This document shows positions 22,494-33,221 of a DNA stretch of 64,000 nucleotides, one piece after another. Within the stretch, counting starts at the first letter, position 1. Each line of letters opens with the position of its first letter. This stretch comes from Apoderus coryli (lineage: Eukaryota; Arthropoda; Insecta; Coleoptera; Attelabidae): contig OU452201.1 in NCBI GenBank assembly GCA_911728435.2, positions 27,156,001-27,220,000 of the forward strand, in the 5' to 3' direction. Position numbers and translations under genes: made by a program. The notes under the pieces are model-generated. The model made no database searches. It saw nothing but the letters and a program-made list of their open reading frames with translations, and was not told where the DNA came from.

Positions 22494-22894
22494 TGTTTTG
22501 AGTTTGATGTGAATATTATTGGAATTTCACGTGTGATAATAGAAAATACGTAGATATATAAACACAATGTTAATTAAAAACATATAACTACTATTTATTA
22601 ACTATTAACATTAAAAGTAACAAGATGATTATAATTCGTATAATATAAATTTGAAAATGTTTGAAATAATAAAATACGTGTGTGTTAATGCAAAGAAAGT
22701 CAAAATCAGAATGTCTTTTCGCGCTTTTTGATTGTCTTTCGCCGCTCTATTTTAGAACGAAATTTAGCAGCGGTCGCTATGACAACGTATGCAGGTGTTC
22801 ATAACCGAGAGTAAAAATCCCCAATACAGGGTCGGCACAAGTAAAAGCTACATTAATTGTCCCAACTTTTCTGCTTATTTAATAAGATTAAACA
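22494..22894 (-). repeat. BEL 5' LTR (401 bp)
   Basis: It matches the left LTR base for base by eye. The truncated Gypsy gag frame reads six codons into it and stops at 22875. Confidence 0.95.
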
Positions 22895-22899
22895 CTAAT
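22895..22899. other. BEL target-site duplication, CTAAT (right copy)
   Basis: Second copy of the 5-bp target of the BEL insertion. Confidence 0.95.
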
Positions 22900-23333
22900 A
22901 TTGAGCGGGCTTTACACACAAAAATGTCTGTTTTAGTATTTACATCTTGTTCATTGCTAAAGAGTTCGCGGTAAACTCGATATGGCGGTTTGATAGGACC
23001 AAATGTAGACCTTAACAGACTAATAGCTTCTTCCCAAGTTTGAAGACTAGCTTTAACACCTTGGTACCATGTCGCGGCGAATCCGTCAAGAAGCATTGGA
23101 AGTCCTTTAAACGCGTTTTCATCACTTATACTGGTACATTTTTTATATACATCGATAGCGTCAATGAAAGCGTTGACGTCAGCGTCAGCAGCACCATTAA
23201 ATCGTGAGCTACAGCTTGCAAAATTACCACTAATAGTATTATTCGGACGATTTTCGGTTTCCGGAATATTACCTACTGTTAAACGATTCAATAGTTCGCG
23301 AAATTGTTCGTCTGATAATGTTACCGAAGCCAT
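22895..23333 (-). CDS. gag: Gypsy gag, N-terminal part, cut off by BEL
   Basis: The frame opens at 23471, but the more likely start is the internal ATG at 23331-23333 (MASVTLSDEQFRELLNRL), because Gypsy gags of this type often begin with a short acidic helix of this kind. The body reads FNGAADADVNAFIDAIDVYKK, LDGFAATWYQG, TWEEAISLLRSTFGP and PPYRVYRELFS. This is the retrotransposon gag core (FxGxxDxxxFI...A..W...W). The frame enters the BEL LTR and stops at 22875. It lies in the same frame as 12532-16315 when BEL plus one CTAAT (6,584 bp) is discounted, giving about 1,405 residues from the internal ATG or 1,451 from the upstream one. Confidence 0.88.
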
Positions 23334-23866
23334 TTCGTTATCAGATTGCACTAGGTTTCGCTCTCTAGTTGAGGATCTCAAAAAATATTTATTGTTTTGT
23401 CCTTCCACGATTGTAAATAATAATAAAAGTTTACTTACAGTTTTCAGCTTCAATTTGTAAATACTTGCCAAATCGTGTGGAACAAACTATTCGTGAAAAA
23501 ATAATGTTGCCCGTCGATAGTCGTATGGAACGAACTATATGTGGCGGCTTCCTTTTGACTGTCGGCGATGCAGCGCAAATAAACTATTGGTCGAGACTTG
23601 AAGAAAATCTGCGATTGTTTTGCAGTATCGTCCTTTCACAGCTACCTATGTGATAAGGTGCGATATTAAATATAGCTAACGTTTTTGGTGATAACTCGAC
23701 CGAAAAACTTTGTTGTGTTTGTTGATAACTCACACGAAACACAATATTATCCACTGTACTATTAACCAAAAGGACCTGATGGTTATGTAGCGCATAAAAG
23801 TTCACAAACAATAATTATTAGAACAAATTTATTGTACGCACAAACACATTATATTAATTTTCACGG
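23334..23866 (-). other. Gypsy 5' leader
   Basis: This is the noncoding leader between the LTR and gag. It includes an in-frame upstream ATG at 23471. No other feature is recognised. Confidence 0.6.
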
Positions 23867-23884
23867 CACAAGTTGGGCGTCAAT
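23867..23884 (-). promoter_or_regulatory. Gypsy primer-binding-like site
   Basis: On the minus strand, directly after the 5' LTR, the sequence reads ATTGACGCCCAACTTGTG. TGACGCCCAACTTGTGCC resembles the tRNA-Lys(1,2)-type primer site (TGGCGCCCAACGTGGGGC) at about 14 of 18 positions from memory. The tRNA identity is tentative. Confidence 0.5.
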
Positions 23885-24156
23885 TGTGAAGGGGGGTGTT
23901 ATTGGTTCTCGCAAAAATTAAATCAACGGTTTAATTATACTAAACTATATTCTTAACTTAACAAAGTAATAATTATTATTTGAACTTAGGTATTTGCGTA
24001 AAAAAAGAAATTATTATTGACAAACGGAGAACGAAGCGCAGGTGTCACTTGCTTGTTGATGTGTGTACTGACGCCAGATATGCATTACGGGTTGCCGCAA
24101 TCTCCAGCGTCATACTAGATGAGTCGGTTCAGGGATGGGGCGATATATTTGTTACA
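23885..24156 (-). repeat. Gypsy 5' LTR (272 bp)
   Basis: It pairs with 12288-12559 and differs only at 24033 (G instead of C). It is followed by CTAG at 24157-24160. Confidence 0.95.
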
Positions 24157-25469
24157 CTAGTTATTTATAGTTTTCATAGAATTTAACTATAAAATGTGTC
24201 ATAAATAACTTACTTTCATGGGCGTTCGCAAATAATGGAAAAGGGGTCAAAATATAAAAAATATATATTTCCTAAACTTATTCGAAATATGGAATAATTT
24301 TTCATGGCTGTGATACAACATGAGCTAAAAAATATTCCATAAAAGAATTGGTTCACACAGACGATCGAAAATAGTCTAAAAAAGGGTCAAAAACGAAAAA
24401 AAAATGTTTCCCAAATATACCAGAAAAATTGGCTAATTATATATAGCTGTGATATAAGATAACATACAAAATGCAGCAGAAATTTTTATTTACATAGACG
24501 TTCGAAAATAGTAGAAAAGAGGGTAAAATAAAAAAAATATTTAAAATGTTAAATTTTTTATATTTAACTACTCGTTGAATTGGTGTTCAAAATACACGAC
24601 AAAATTAATATACCATAGGCGTCCATGAAAATTCTATAAAAGGGTCATAAAAAATTTGTAGCCGTCATAACTAAAAAACCACGGATTTAGATTTACAAAA
24701 GGGGGCAAAATAAATTTTATAACAAAACTAAAAAAAATCAACTATTTTGCGTACAAGAACTTGGCCTAGAAGATCTGAAATATAAAATATGTACGCATAA
24801 ATAGTGCCTTGAAAGAGAAGAAAAAGGAACAAAACCCGATACTTAAAAAAATAGCTGATGTCTAAAGCAAAAACAAAATATATATAAATTTTAGATAAAT
24901 GACAAAAAGTCATAAAATTATAACTTTTACATTACACAGAGCTATTCGTGCCTCGTGGGCAACAGTTTATTTTACTTTGAATTTGATTTCAAGCACTTGT
25001 CAACGGAATAGACATTGTTGGCGGTATTATTTGCATTAATAAATTTAATTTATAATAATTACAATTATTTGTATAATCGGGTATATCGGATATATGGATA
25101 TGAGCCCTAAGTTTTAGGTTATTTAACAGTTTGAATAGAAGATATAATAGCATGTAGGTATACACGGTGATTCACGGTCGATGGCAGGGTAGACGTTAGA
25201 CGGGGGTGACGTCCACCTTTAAAATCTTAAATGAATGATTTTGAAATGTTATTAATGCCTCTTTTCAATGCCGTTTAATTTTTGGGGATTTTTTGAATCG
25301 GCCAAATCTGTATCCACGATAACTCAAAATTCACTTAACAGATTTTTAGCAAATTTGGTACAAAATTTCTTCAGGATATTTTTACGTGCTGATTAGCTTT
25401 CGCATATTTATTCAAATGTCTTGTGAATTACTTTTTAAATTTTTACATACATTGTCATTTAAGACACTA
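24157..25469. repeat. Diverged repeat array, right of Gypsy
   Basis: Between 24215 and 24640 at least three degenerate units of about 130-150 bp can be aligned. Each has a GRCGWTCGAAAATAGT/GGCGTTCGCAAATAATGG start, then a GGGTCAAAA phrase, a TTTCC(T/C)AAA.(T)TA phrase and a GCTGTGATA phrase. The unit also resembles 12205-12287, so the array was continuous before Gypsy inserted. Around 25308-25400 the sequence TCTGTATCCACGATAACTCA resembles the unit at 11955. No gene is present. Confidence 0.45.
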
Positions 25470-26870
25470 TAGGTATAGATGGTGTCAGAATTAGGTGCAA
25501 CTTGCAAATAAAACTATCCGGACTGATTATTATATTCCTGATATAAAAAAAATAGTATAATAATTTTGTTAGTAAGTTATTTTTCAACATTTCAGGAGTG
25601 CCCATAGGCCCTAGTTTTGTTAAGGTTACGCATGGATTGGAATGGATTGGAGTTTAGAGCAGCAAGCATAGTTAAATGGTAGGTACTCTTCAAGTAAATT
25701 CGTTAATATTTCGTAATTTTGTTTTAATAGTAAAAAAAATAATCTTTATTAATTGTTAACAGTGCGTACTTTATTTGTTACAGATAAATCCACTCCGCGG
25801 CGGAGGTAATGCGTAAAAACTAGTGAGTTTGTGTGTGAGTTTATGATTTAATTACTACTTAATCGTTATTCGTTAAATTAAATAGTAGCCCGACTCGCGC
25901 TTCTAATTTTCAAAGGAAAAAAAAACTTATATGAGGATTTATATTGGACAATAGTAACACACTGATAACTGAAGCATGGTAAAGAACTCCTGGTTTAGTA
26001 GAATATTCGACAAATTTTAAGGTGTAAGTGAATTTAAGCTTATTTGTGTTATAGAATTATTTTTAACCATGAAAAACTTTTTTTTTTGCAGTGTAGTGTA
26101 GTGCGTAGAGATGGTATATTCATTAAAATTATTTCAGAACAGGAATATTGTTTAAGGCTGCGTTTGATGTTAGGAGATTCAAGGGTTTGAATTTCAAAAT
26201 AGAGTGTTCAATAAATGATCACAAACTAATTTGAATTAAGCATTCAATAACAAAATTTCAAACATCAGCCTTACTAGCAGCTACAGCTTCGGTTGAACGA
26301 TATATTGGACATCACGAAGCCAGAAAACTAATTTCGGAGTTGCCAAATATTATATACTTAAAGCAGGTTGGCTTATTAATAATACCTCAATGATTTTTTA
26401 AATTTAAAGCCATTGATTTTACAGATACAGCAGCAAGGATGAGTCGCCTAGACTATTCCATACGTTATTGGATTTTGGCAATAATTTCAACCGGTTATAT
26501 CAGGTACGCTAAATATTCGAATATCTTAAACTAACTGTATACAATTATATTTTTTTTTGTTATTTTGCAGATATTTTTTATCAGTTATCGCCGGGTCCGT
26601 CGCGTAATAGTAAAGCGTTTATTAACAAAAAAGGTACCAACGTTTCTAATATTGTCGAGCTACTCACTTTTTAAATCGAAATGTGTTGTGATATAATAAT
26701 GAACTATTTGGTGCTTGGAACTATGGCAAGCTTAGTTATGGGTAAAGATGGTATGGTATTCAGCAGTTTAAGCAAAGGAAGGCGTATCAGGTGTAAGTTA
26801 TTTTAATTCATTAGATTTTTTAGATCAAAATGTTGAATAGTTCCAAATATTTCTCACAAAATGGAATCAT
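25470..26870 (+). repeat. Tandem-duplicated cassette, copy 1 (exon-like blocks a-e)
   Basis: This is one copy of a diverged duplication whose partner starts near 27185. Conserved blocks are: a at 25596-25682 after CATTTCAG and before GTACT; b at about 25757-25800 after TTTGTTACAG; c at about 25963-26023 ending before GTAAGTG (26024); d from 26092 after a TTTTTTTTGCAG acceptor-like site (GGCTGCGTTTGATGTTAGGA); e at 26571-26792 after TATTTTGCAG and before GTAAGT (26793). A further block at 26425-26502 lies between TTTTACAG and GTACGC. Between blocks the two copies differ greatly. No frame longer than about 60 codons exists. It may be a noncoding multi-exon transcript or decayed exons. The strand is inferred from the splice-like signals. 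Confidence 0.5.
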
Positions 26871-27184
26871 TTTTATAAAAAATTTAAATTGGCAACTAAA
26901 TCAACGAAGCGTTCTACTTTGGAGATCCAGGAGTAGTTTTGACAAAATTAGTTTTGTTCAGTAACAATTAATTTTCTCGCAAACATTGGAATTGTAAAAA
27001 CATTAAAATAAATCATAAAGCTCTGTATAGGTATAGGCAGCTCTTACGAAAGTTTTACTTATTTTTCATACTCAATTCAAAGATGTTCTAAAGGCATTAC
27101 ATTAAAAAATCGTAACTTTGATATGGTCATCTTTTTTCAAATAATAAGTCTAGTTCTCTCATAAAACTCCATCGTGACCGATCC

Positions 27185-28275
27185 TGTATACAGGGCGACA
27201 GAAATTAGGTTCCATATGCAAAATAAAACTATCCGATTTTAAAATATTATATATTTTTAAAGAAACTTTTTTGTACATTTCAGGAGTGCCCATAGGCCCT
27301 AGTCTTGTTAAGGTTCAGCATGGAATGGAATGAACTGGAGTTTACTGCAGCAAGGTTCGTCACATGCTAGGTACTATTCAAATAAAATATAATTGTTTTA
27401 ATAGTCAAAAATTATAAACAAAAAAATAATCGTTGTTACTTTTTAACAGTGCAGTACTTTCTTTGTTACAGATAAATTAAATCCGTAAGTGACTTCATTT
27501 GGGCATTGATAAGACATTGAAGTATGGTAAACAACTCCTGGTTTGGAAGAATAAGCGACAAATTTCTATTTGTAAGTGAATTGAAGCATATTTGTATCAT
27601 ACAGCCCTGGATGTATGTATCGATTCCACATTGTTTTTGTTTTCTCAAGTAACCACCAGAAAACAAAATTGAAAACATACGGAATTGTCTCCAAATACTA
27701 GCTTAATTTGCTAGATGAAAATGTTTTAATGTTTCATCAACGAATCAATTAATCGATTTTGTAATTATAACATTTTTATCTTTTTTTGCAGAAGTACGTC
27801 GATAGACTATGCACTAAAAGTATTTAATAACCATGGGAAAGAGAATAGTATGCACAGCAATCAATGGGAATATTATCTAAGGCTGCTTTTCATGTTAGGA
27901 GAATCAAGGATTTGAGTTTCAAAATGTGAATGCAAATTAAAGTAAACAAAAGCAATTTCTTTAAAAATTTAGAGTTCATTATCAACAGACCTTAAACCAA
28001 TTCTTCAATAAAGTCTTCACCGGGTGCATCATATAATAGTAATGAGTGTATTAAAAATCTATGATTTGGTTTCTAATATTGTCGAGCTACTCATTTTTTA
28101 ATTCGAAATATGTTGTGAAAAAATATTGAACAATTTGACGCTTGGAACTATATGGCAAGCTTCGTTATGGGCGGTAATGGCATCTAGGAAGTTCAGCATT
28201 GGAAAATGAGTATCAGAAGTAACTTTAATATATAAGATTTTCAGATTAAAATGTCCAATCCAAATTACTTATTTT
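27185..28275 (+). repeat. Tandem-duplicated cassette, copy 2
   Basis: Blocks a (27284-27370, CATTTCAG/GTACT), b (from about 27472), c (27513-27571, before GTAAGTG at 27572), d (from 27792, TTTTTTTGCAG) and e (about 28010-28220) line up in order with copy 1. In block e the donor-like GTGTAAGT of copies 0 and 1 is changed to AGAAGTAACT. The copy is shorter because block-to-block gaps differ. Homology starts just upstream of block a at ACAGAAATTAGGT/GTCAGAATTAGGT. Confidence 0.5.
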
Positions 28276-28279
28276 GTCG

Positions 28280-28920
28280 TACATATTAAATTGGAAGAAA
28301 ACTGACATGATTAACTATTTGTATTACGCAATGTACCTATGTAACTGCAGTGAAACCGGGGACTCATGTCGAACGGACCCATAAAAAAAAGTATATGACA
28401 TAAATAATCAACGTAAGGACACTAAAATATTCAATAAAACTTATAAGATCGACGCCTAGGTGACAAAATATATTTCTGTGACGTCCACAATGTAGACCTA
28501 TGAAAATATACGTTTACAATTCAGTAATTGGTGTTTTGGTATTTTGTAAGTTTTTAATTTACTTAATTATTAAAAGGTGTGGAATAATTTAGTATATTTG
28601 TATGTGAAGTTAAATAGTATTCACTGTTATGATCTTTGCTTTTATTTTTACCAATCCATTATTTGCTAATTCTACATACCGATTTAAATACCCATATTAC
28701 ATATACTCATTTCTGGTGCAGGTGTAGGAGAGAAGGGAGCCTGTTTTTTTTTTAATATTTGGCTCAAATAAATATTACTTTTACAGTTTGTTTACTATTA
28801 TATGAACGCCTTTTTTTGATTTATCATGAAAATATGAAATAATATATCATTTACGTGGTTTACCAAATGGCCGATATTGATGACATCACACTTTGAGCAC
28901 TTTGATTTGACATTTCGCTT
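28280..28920. other. No recognisable feature
   Basis: AT-rich, with no open frame and no repeat I can place. Confidence 0.45.
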
Positions 28921-28922
28921 CT

Positions 28923-29590
28923 CTAATTTTATTTTAGTTTTTTTTTACAACCTTTCGAGGATGGTTTTTCGTCTTCTTCAGGTGTTATTCCAGAAATTAC
29001 AAACATTACGTATAGATACACTGTATCCAAGGTAAGAATGGGATAGCATTGGAATCTTGGAAACGAAAGGAGTTACAATGTCGGTCAAATTAGAGAAAAG
29101 TTGTACAATTTAAAAACTTTTTAAATGGTGTTTTCACAAGTAAACTAACTTTAGCCGATTTCAAGAATTTTGGAAAAAGCGATTTTTATGATTTTAGTTT
29201 TTATTTATTATTTTTACAGATATAAAAAACATAAAAGCACTTTTTATCGGGAGAAAAAAGATAGCGTTTACAAATTTTCCCCACGACGCCGTTTGATTTT
29301 TGAAAATCCATCATCAACTTGGTTTTTTCAAATACGGCCCTGTTAAATTTAAAGCCATTGTCAATTCAAAAATAGGTGGTGAATATGAAATCTTTTTTCT
29401 TTTTTTTACATAAAAATACATCTATTTCACAAAACATTACATTTACAATCATATAAAGTGTTGCCACTGTACGTTTAAAAATCCCTTGAAATTCTTTTAG
29501 ACCAACTTATATACGTAATGTTTGTAACACCTGAATATGACAAAAAACCATCGTCGAAACGTTGTAAAAAGAGTTCGTATTCAATATTAG
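28923..29590 (+). mobile_element. Dispersed repeat with inverted ends, copy 1
   Basis: The ends are inverted copies: CTAATTTTATTTT...TTTTTACAACCTTTCGAGGATGGTTTTT on the left against the reverse complement of the right end at about 29510-29590. Other copies are at 41394-45185 (split) and 45762-45975 (inverted). The interior includes TTTTTATTTATTATTTTTACAG and CATCATCAACTTGGTTTTTTC. On the minus strand of the left end, CTGAAGAAGAC...CTCGAAA followed by GGTTGT recalls the CUGANGA...GAAA core of hammerhead motifs in Penelope-like elements, but the helices are poor. The element type is unknown. Confidence 0.6.
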
Positions 29591-30788
29591 TTTATTTCAT
29601 GTTTCTATATATAGCTTAAGTATAACAGTGTCAACTATTTATGTTGAATAGATATATAAAACATTTTGTGGGCTAAATATTATAATAATATAATAAATTC
29701 AGATATTTATCATTCATTCCTCGATATATCGATTACTTCAGAAAATATAGTGTTCTATCAAACAAATAATGGAAAGTGAGTTTGATTCATTCTAAACTTT
29801 TAGACGAACTATATTTATTTCAATTAACACTACTAGGTATTATATAATTCGCAATATTAGTAATTTGGAAACTGATTTCACACCCTGTTTAAAGAATTCA
29901 TTTTGAAGGAACCCTATATTTAATTGTAGTAGCACTGAAAATTACCAATCACTTGTGTTGGCGCCACCCAACTCAATATAAATTGACAGCGTGCGTGAAA
30001 TTATGAGAAATGCTTTATTTCAGAAAAATTAAAAAAAAAAACAATGAAAATATTTGTTTAACGTTATATATTTCAATATTCTTCTACACGGTATGTTAAA
30101 AATTGTATGATTTTTGTGTTTTTTATTGCTGAAATATGATATCCGTGATATAAAATAATTTACGAATTTAATTCTTCTTTCAAGTCAGAAAAAAAGTTAT
30201 ATTGCTGACATGCTTGTTATAAAAACCATATTCATAAATTTCTTATACGCTTAAAGTTTAGGATGATTAATAAAACCAACAATGAGCTTGCACTTTTTTA
30301 ATACACCTACCACCTAAGTGGAAAATTTTCGCATACTGAGTATCGATAGGACTTTCTAATATCTCGGTTTTAGTCGTAAATATGCATGTCAATCTGATAG
30401 TTTCTTTTTGAAATTACAATTGTTGAATCTACGTAGGGTCGGTGAACACTTTTTAGAATTGGGTACTTCTCCTTAGCAACTGTTATTATTACTTATACTA
30501 TCTTATATGAATACTGTAAATTTAATAGCTTAAAAATCACATGTTGTTTGATAACAACACCGATATAGAATAATCAACTTCATCTTGAAAGTCTAGAGAC
30601 TTCAATATTACATGTATTGATTCGGAACCAAGCTTGAATCTATAGAAGCCAATTTCTATAAATATCATCATTCACGCAAGCAGAAATATCTCTAAACTAA
30701 TTACTCTCGACCTATGAGTTGAGTTAAATTATCTAGTAATAATATTTCTAATATCTTCCAACTAAATCAAACAAAAACATCGTTATTA
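29591..30788. other. No recognisable feature
   Basis: AT-rich noncoding DNA. I see no repeat partners in this window apart from a short GTTGGCGCCACCCAACTC phrase near 29958 that loosely resembles 2114-2135. Confidence 0.4.
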
Positions 30789-31079
30789 TACGGGGTGGCC
30801 CATTAGTATGTGTGCGGAAGATATCTTAAGATCTATAAGCGATAGGCAAAAAAATCCTTTACAAAACTTTTAAGCACTGAAGAGACGTACCACCCTTACC
30901 TTAATGCGACATCCTGTATATTTTAAGATAAATAAATGACACTCTAGAAAACAAGAGAAATTACGTAAGCGTTGATATGCCTAGGTTCAGTAGTTTTTGA
31001 AATATTTGTAAATAAGAGTTAGTTTTGACATACATTTAAGGTGGTTTCACTGAATGTTTTAGACTTCTTAACAGAACCA

Positions 31080-31300
31080 TCAAGACGACATACCATTGCA
31101 TTTGCCGACGATACTGCAATATTTTGTTGCGCTGATTTAAGATAAATGTGGAGGGAGTTTCTTAGGACCAAAATTAAATTTAATGAAGAGTGAAAGTAAG
31201 CTAGAATTAAATTACAGGAGATTTAAGAAAAAATCCTTAAATTGGGTAAAACAAAAAGGTTTAAACTTATCTGTTAACTTAGTTAACAAAGAAAAAAATA
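31080..31300 (+). mobile_element. LINE RT relic (FADD box)
   Basis: Plus-strand translation near 31085-31140 reads SRRHTIAFADDTAIFCCADL, the RT catalytic box with FADD instead of YADD. A decayed stretch follows that could match the W..NGL.LN..K motif. It is only about 70 codons with stops. Confidence 0.5.
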
Positions 31301-31539
31301 AATAAGATATATTTTCCTGTCATGCAAGGAGTCTTTTATTGTGTTTTTCCTTCTCTAACTATTGTAAAATTGGTTGTTTTACTTGCATATTATTTTTATA
31401 TTAGTTTGCGTTCGTAATTTTTCAGTTATATAAGTAATTACCTTTTAAGAGTTTGCTAAAGCTAAATAACTACCTAATGTGCACCGTAGCTGTCTGAACT
31501 TTTGATGTATTTCAAGTCAGATGGCACGCTAGGTCTATA

Positions 31540-31827
31540 TAGAACTTTTGGAATTACTTCCCAGATTCCTCCGAAATGAGGAGAATGAGTGGGATTGAAA
31601 TGCCACTTGACGCCTAATTGAGTGGCAGACTGACTTATGTCTGTATCATGAGATTTCAGTAACTCCGTTACCCCAACTAAGTCTTTATTTGCTTTAAGAA
31701 ATTGTGTACCGTTGTCACAGTAGATTTCTAACGGCTTTTCGCGTCGACTTTTGAAACGAGTAAAAGCCTGCATAAAGTTACGAGCTTTAAATGACCCGCT
31801 CTTGTGTTGAAACATACAAAGAAGCAT
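31540..31827 (-). mobile_element. BEL/Pao integrase relic
   Basis: The frame 31827-31474 reads FMQAFTRFKSRREKP, IYCDNGTQFLKAN and FNPTHSPHFGGIWE. These are the second Asp and the Glu regions of a BEL integrase, compare LSDNGSTFVGAN and SPHFGGVWEAG in the intact element at 16.8 kb. It is truncated on both sides. It is a different, older subfamily. Confidence 0.8.
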
Positions 31828-32304
31828 ATCCGATCTGATTTGTTATTTTTAAGGGTGGTCACATTTTCTAAATTGTATTTTTATGGGAAATTGTTAAATG
31901 GGACACCCTGTAAATGTGCTTAAATTCGAGAAGTCCCATTTCTATACTTTTTATGGATATCATATTTCATCAGCTAATCTTTGTTCCATAATAACATATA
32001 AAAAAAAAAAGGTAAAATAAATTTTTTGTCATTTTAATTATTTTTTTTTTAATTTAAAAACAAAAAATTACAGCTTTATTTTAATAATTTACAAATAAAC
32101 GCTCTTAAAGAATAAAAATATTTTTTTTTTGGAAATTTATGTTTAAATAGAATAAAATCTTAACTTCAATTGAATGCAAAAGCTGCGCTTTTGTGAATTA
32201 CCGTGTATAATTGAAAATATCTTTGGCTTGTTCGGCTTGGTTTTTGTATATCGCTTATCGATCTTGAGATATCTTCCGCCCACAGACTAATAGGCCACCC
32301 TTTA

Positions 32305-33221
32305 TATGGTAGCATTTCATTATATAATAATAATAAGGGCAATGATTTAATATTTTCTACAAATTCTTAATACAACAAATGCCGCCTCATAATAAACCAA
32401 AGTATATTAAAGGTGACTTTTAGATTTAAATTGTAAAAAGTTCTTTTTCTGTATAAACTTTTTGGGTCTGTTGTGTGAAATTTTTCAATATGTAATAACA
32501 CGGTTTAACACAAACAAATAATAGATTCCTAACTACAAGGTGTTTGGGTTAATATAATGGTATATAATATAGATCTAAAAAGCAATTATTGATTTTCTCA
32601 AATCCCATTCAAAAGTCGATTTCGCGATTTTATTGTGCGCCATTTGGAAAAATAATACAAAAAATATGATGATTTTGAAACAAATTTGATACTTTTTTAC
32701 CCTAAGTTGCCTTTGCTCTTGTATTTGAATATAATAAATATATATAATCCATCACAGAAAAGAGCATAGCAAGACACATTACTTTTTAATTCATGGAAGT
32801 TTGGAGGGCACTATATAATAATAATTAATAATAATAATAATATTCTTTATTGTCTTACAAGACAATATAACTAAATAAATAAGCTACTAATAATAAACTA
32901 CTTAAAAATCCTACAAAGCAAAAGAAAAAAAGATAAAACTAGCAAGAAAAACCATAATTTTAATTTTACACATTTATACAAATAAATTAATGAATATAAA
33001 CCAAATAAAATATTGAACACAAAGAAAAAAGAATATAAAAAAAAATATATTTTTTTTATTTGGAGAAATAATGCGCATCAACTACAAGAGGTTATTAGTG
33101 CGTCTTAATACCTGATATTACAATACTAAGTAAACCAAATATACATGGACCCAGTTTTACAGAAAGCGACCAGATAATTTGGTCTAAAGCTATTTTTCGA
33201 TCGCTTTTATTCCATTAGCCA
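32305..33221. other. AT-rich DNA with a (TAA)n-tailed LINE-like 3' end
   Basis: Near 32816-32900, minus-strand reading gives TTGTCTTGTAAGACAATAAAGAAT followed by a TTATTATTA run. This is the form of a LINE 3' end with an AATAAA signal and a trinucleotide tail. No coding part is recognisable. The rest is A/T runs. Confidence 0.35.

Larger units (their letters stand above)
16316..22894 (-). mobile_element. BEL/Pao retrotransposon, complete, nested in Gypsy gag
   Basis: The element is 6,579 bp with 401-bp LTRs (16316-16716 and 22494-22894) in which I find no difference. It begins TG and ends CA and is flanked by CTAAT on both sides. One uninterrupted 1,727-residue gag-pol frame fills the middle. 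The 5' LTR is the right one. A primer-binding-like site follows it and a polypurine tract precedes the 3' LTR. Identical LTRs and an intact frame point to a very recent and possibly still competent insertion. It is in the same orientation as its Gypsy host and younger than it. Confidence 0.96.
12288..24156 (-). mobile_element. Gypsy LTR retrotransposon carrying a nested BEL
   Basis: The element is read on the minus strand. The 5' LTR is 23885-24156, the 3' LTR is 12288-12559, and CTAG flanks both ends. Excluding the nested BEL and one copy of its target duplication, the element is 5,285 bp. The gag start lies on the right (about 23333 or 23471), and protease, RT, RNase H and integrase follow to 12532. 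A purine tract at 12560-12573 abuts the 3' LTR, and a primer-binding-like site abuts the 5' LTR. The two LTRs differ at one position only (C at 12436, G at 24033), so the insertion is recent. The only coding damage I see is the BEL insertion in gag. Confidence 0.95.
30791..32302. mobile_element. TIR element of about 1.5 kb (mariner-like ends, TA target)
   Basis: Left end CGGGGTGGCCCATTAGTATG and onward pairs with the reverse complement of the right end (AAGGGTGGCCTATTAGTCTG) over about 60 bp, including GCGGAAGATATCT. TA lies outside each end (30789-30790 and 32303-32304), fitting Tc1/mariner-type insertion. No transposase is visible. The interior holds a LINE RT relic (31080-31300) and a BEL integrase relic (31540-31827), so it is either a composite or has captured insertions. 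Confidence 0.6.

Noticed and set aside
23980..24186. 68-codon plus-strand frame over the Gypsy 5' LTR
   Set aside because: It is repeated at the other LTR only because the LTRs are identical, and it is antisense to the element.
25620..25690. Conserved 16-codon micro-ORF in block a of both cassettes (ATG at about 25632 and 27319)
   Set aside because: Both copies stop at the same point, but seven of the sixteen residues differ, so there is no sign of protein-level conservation.
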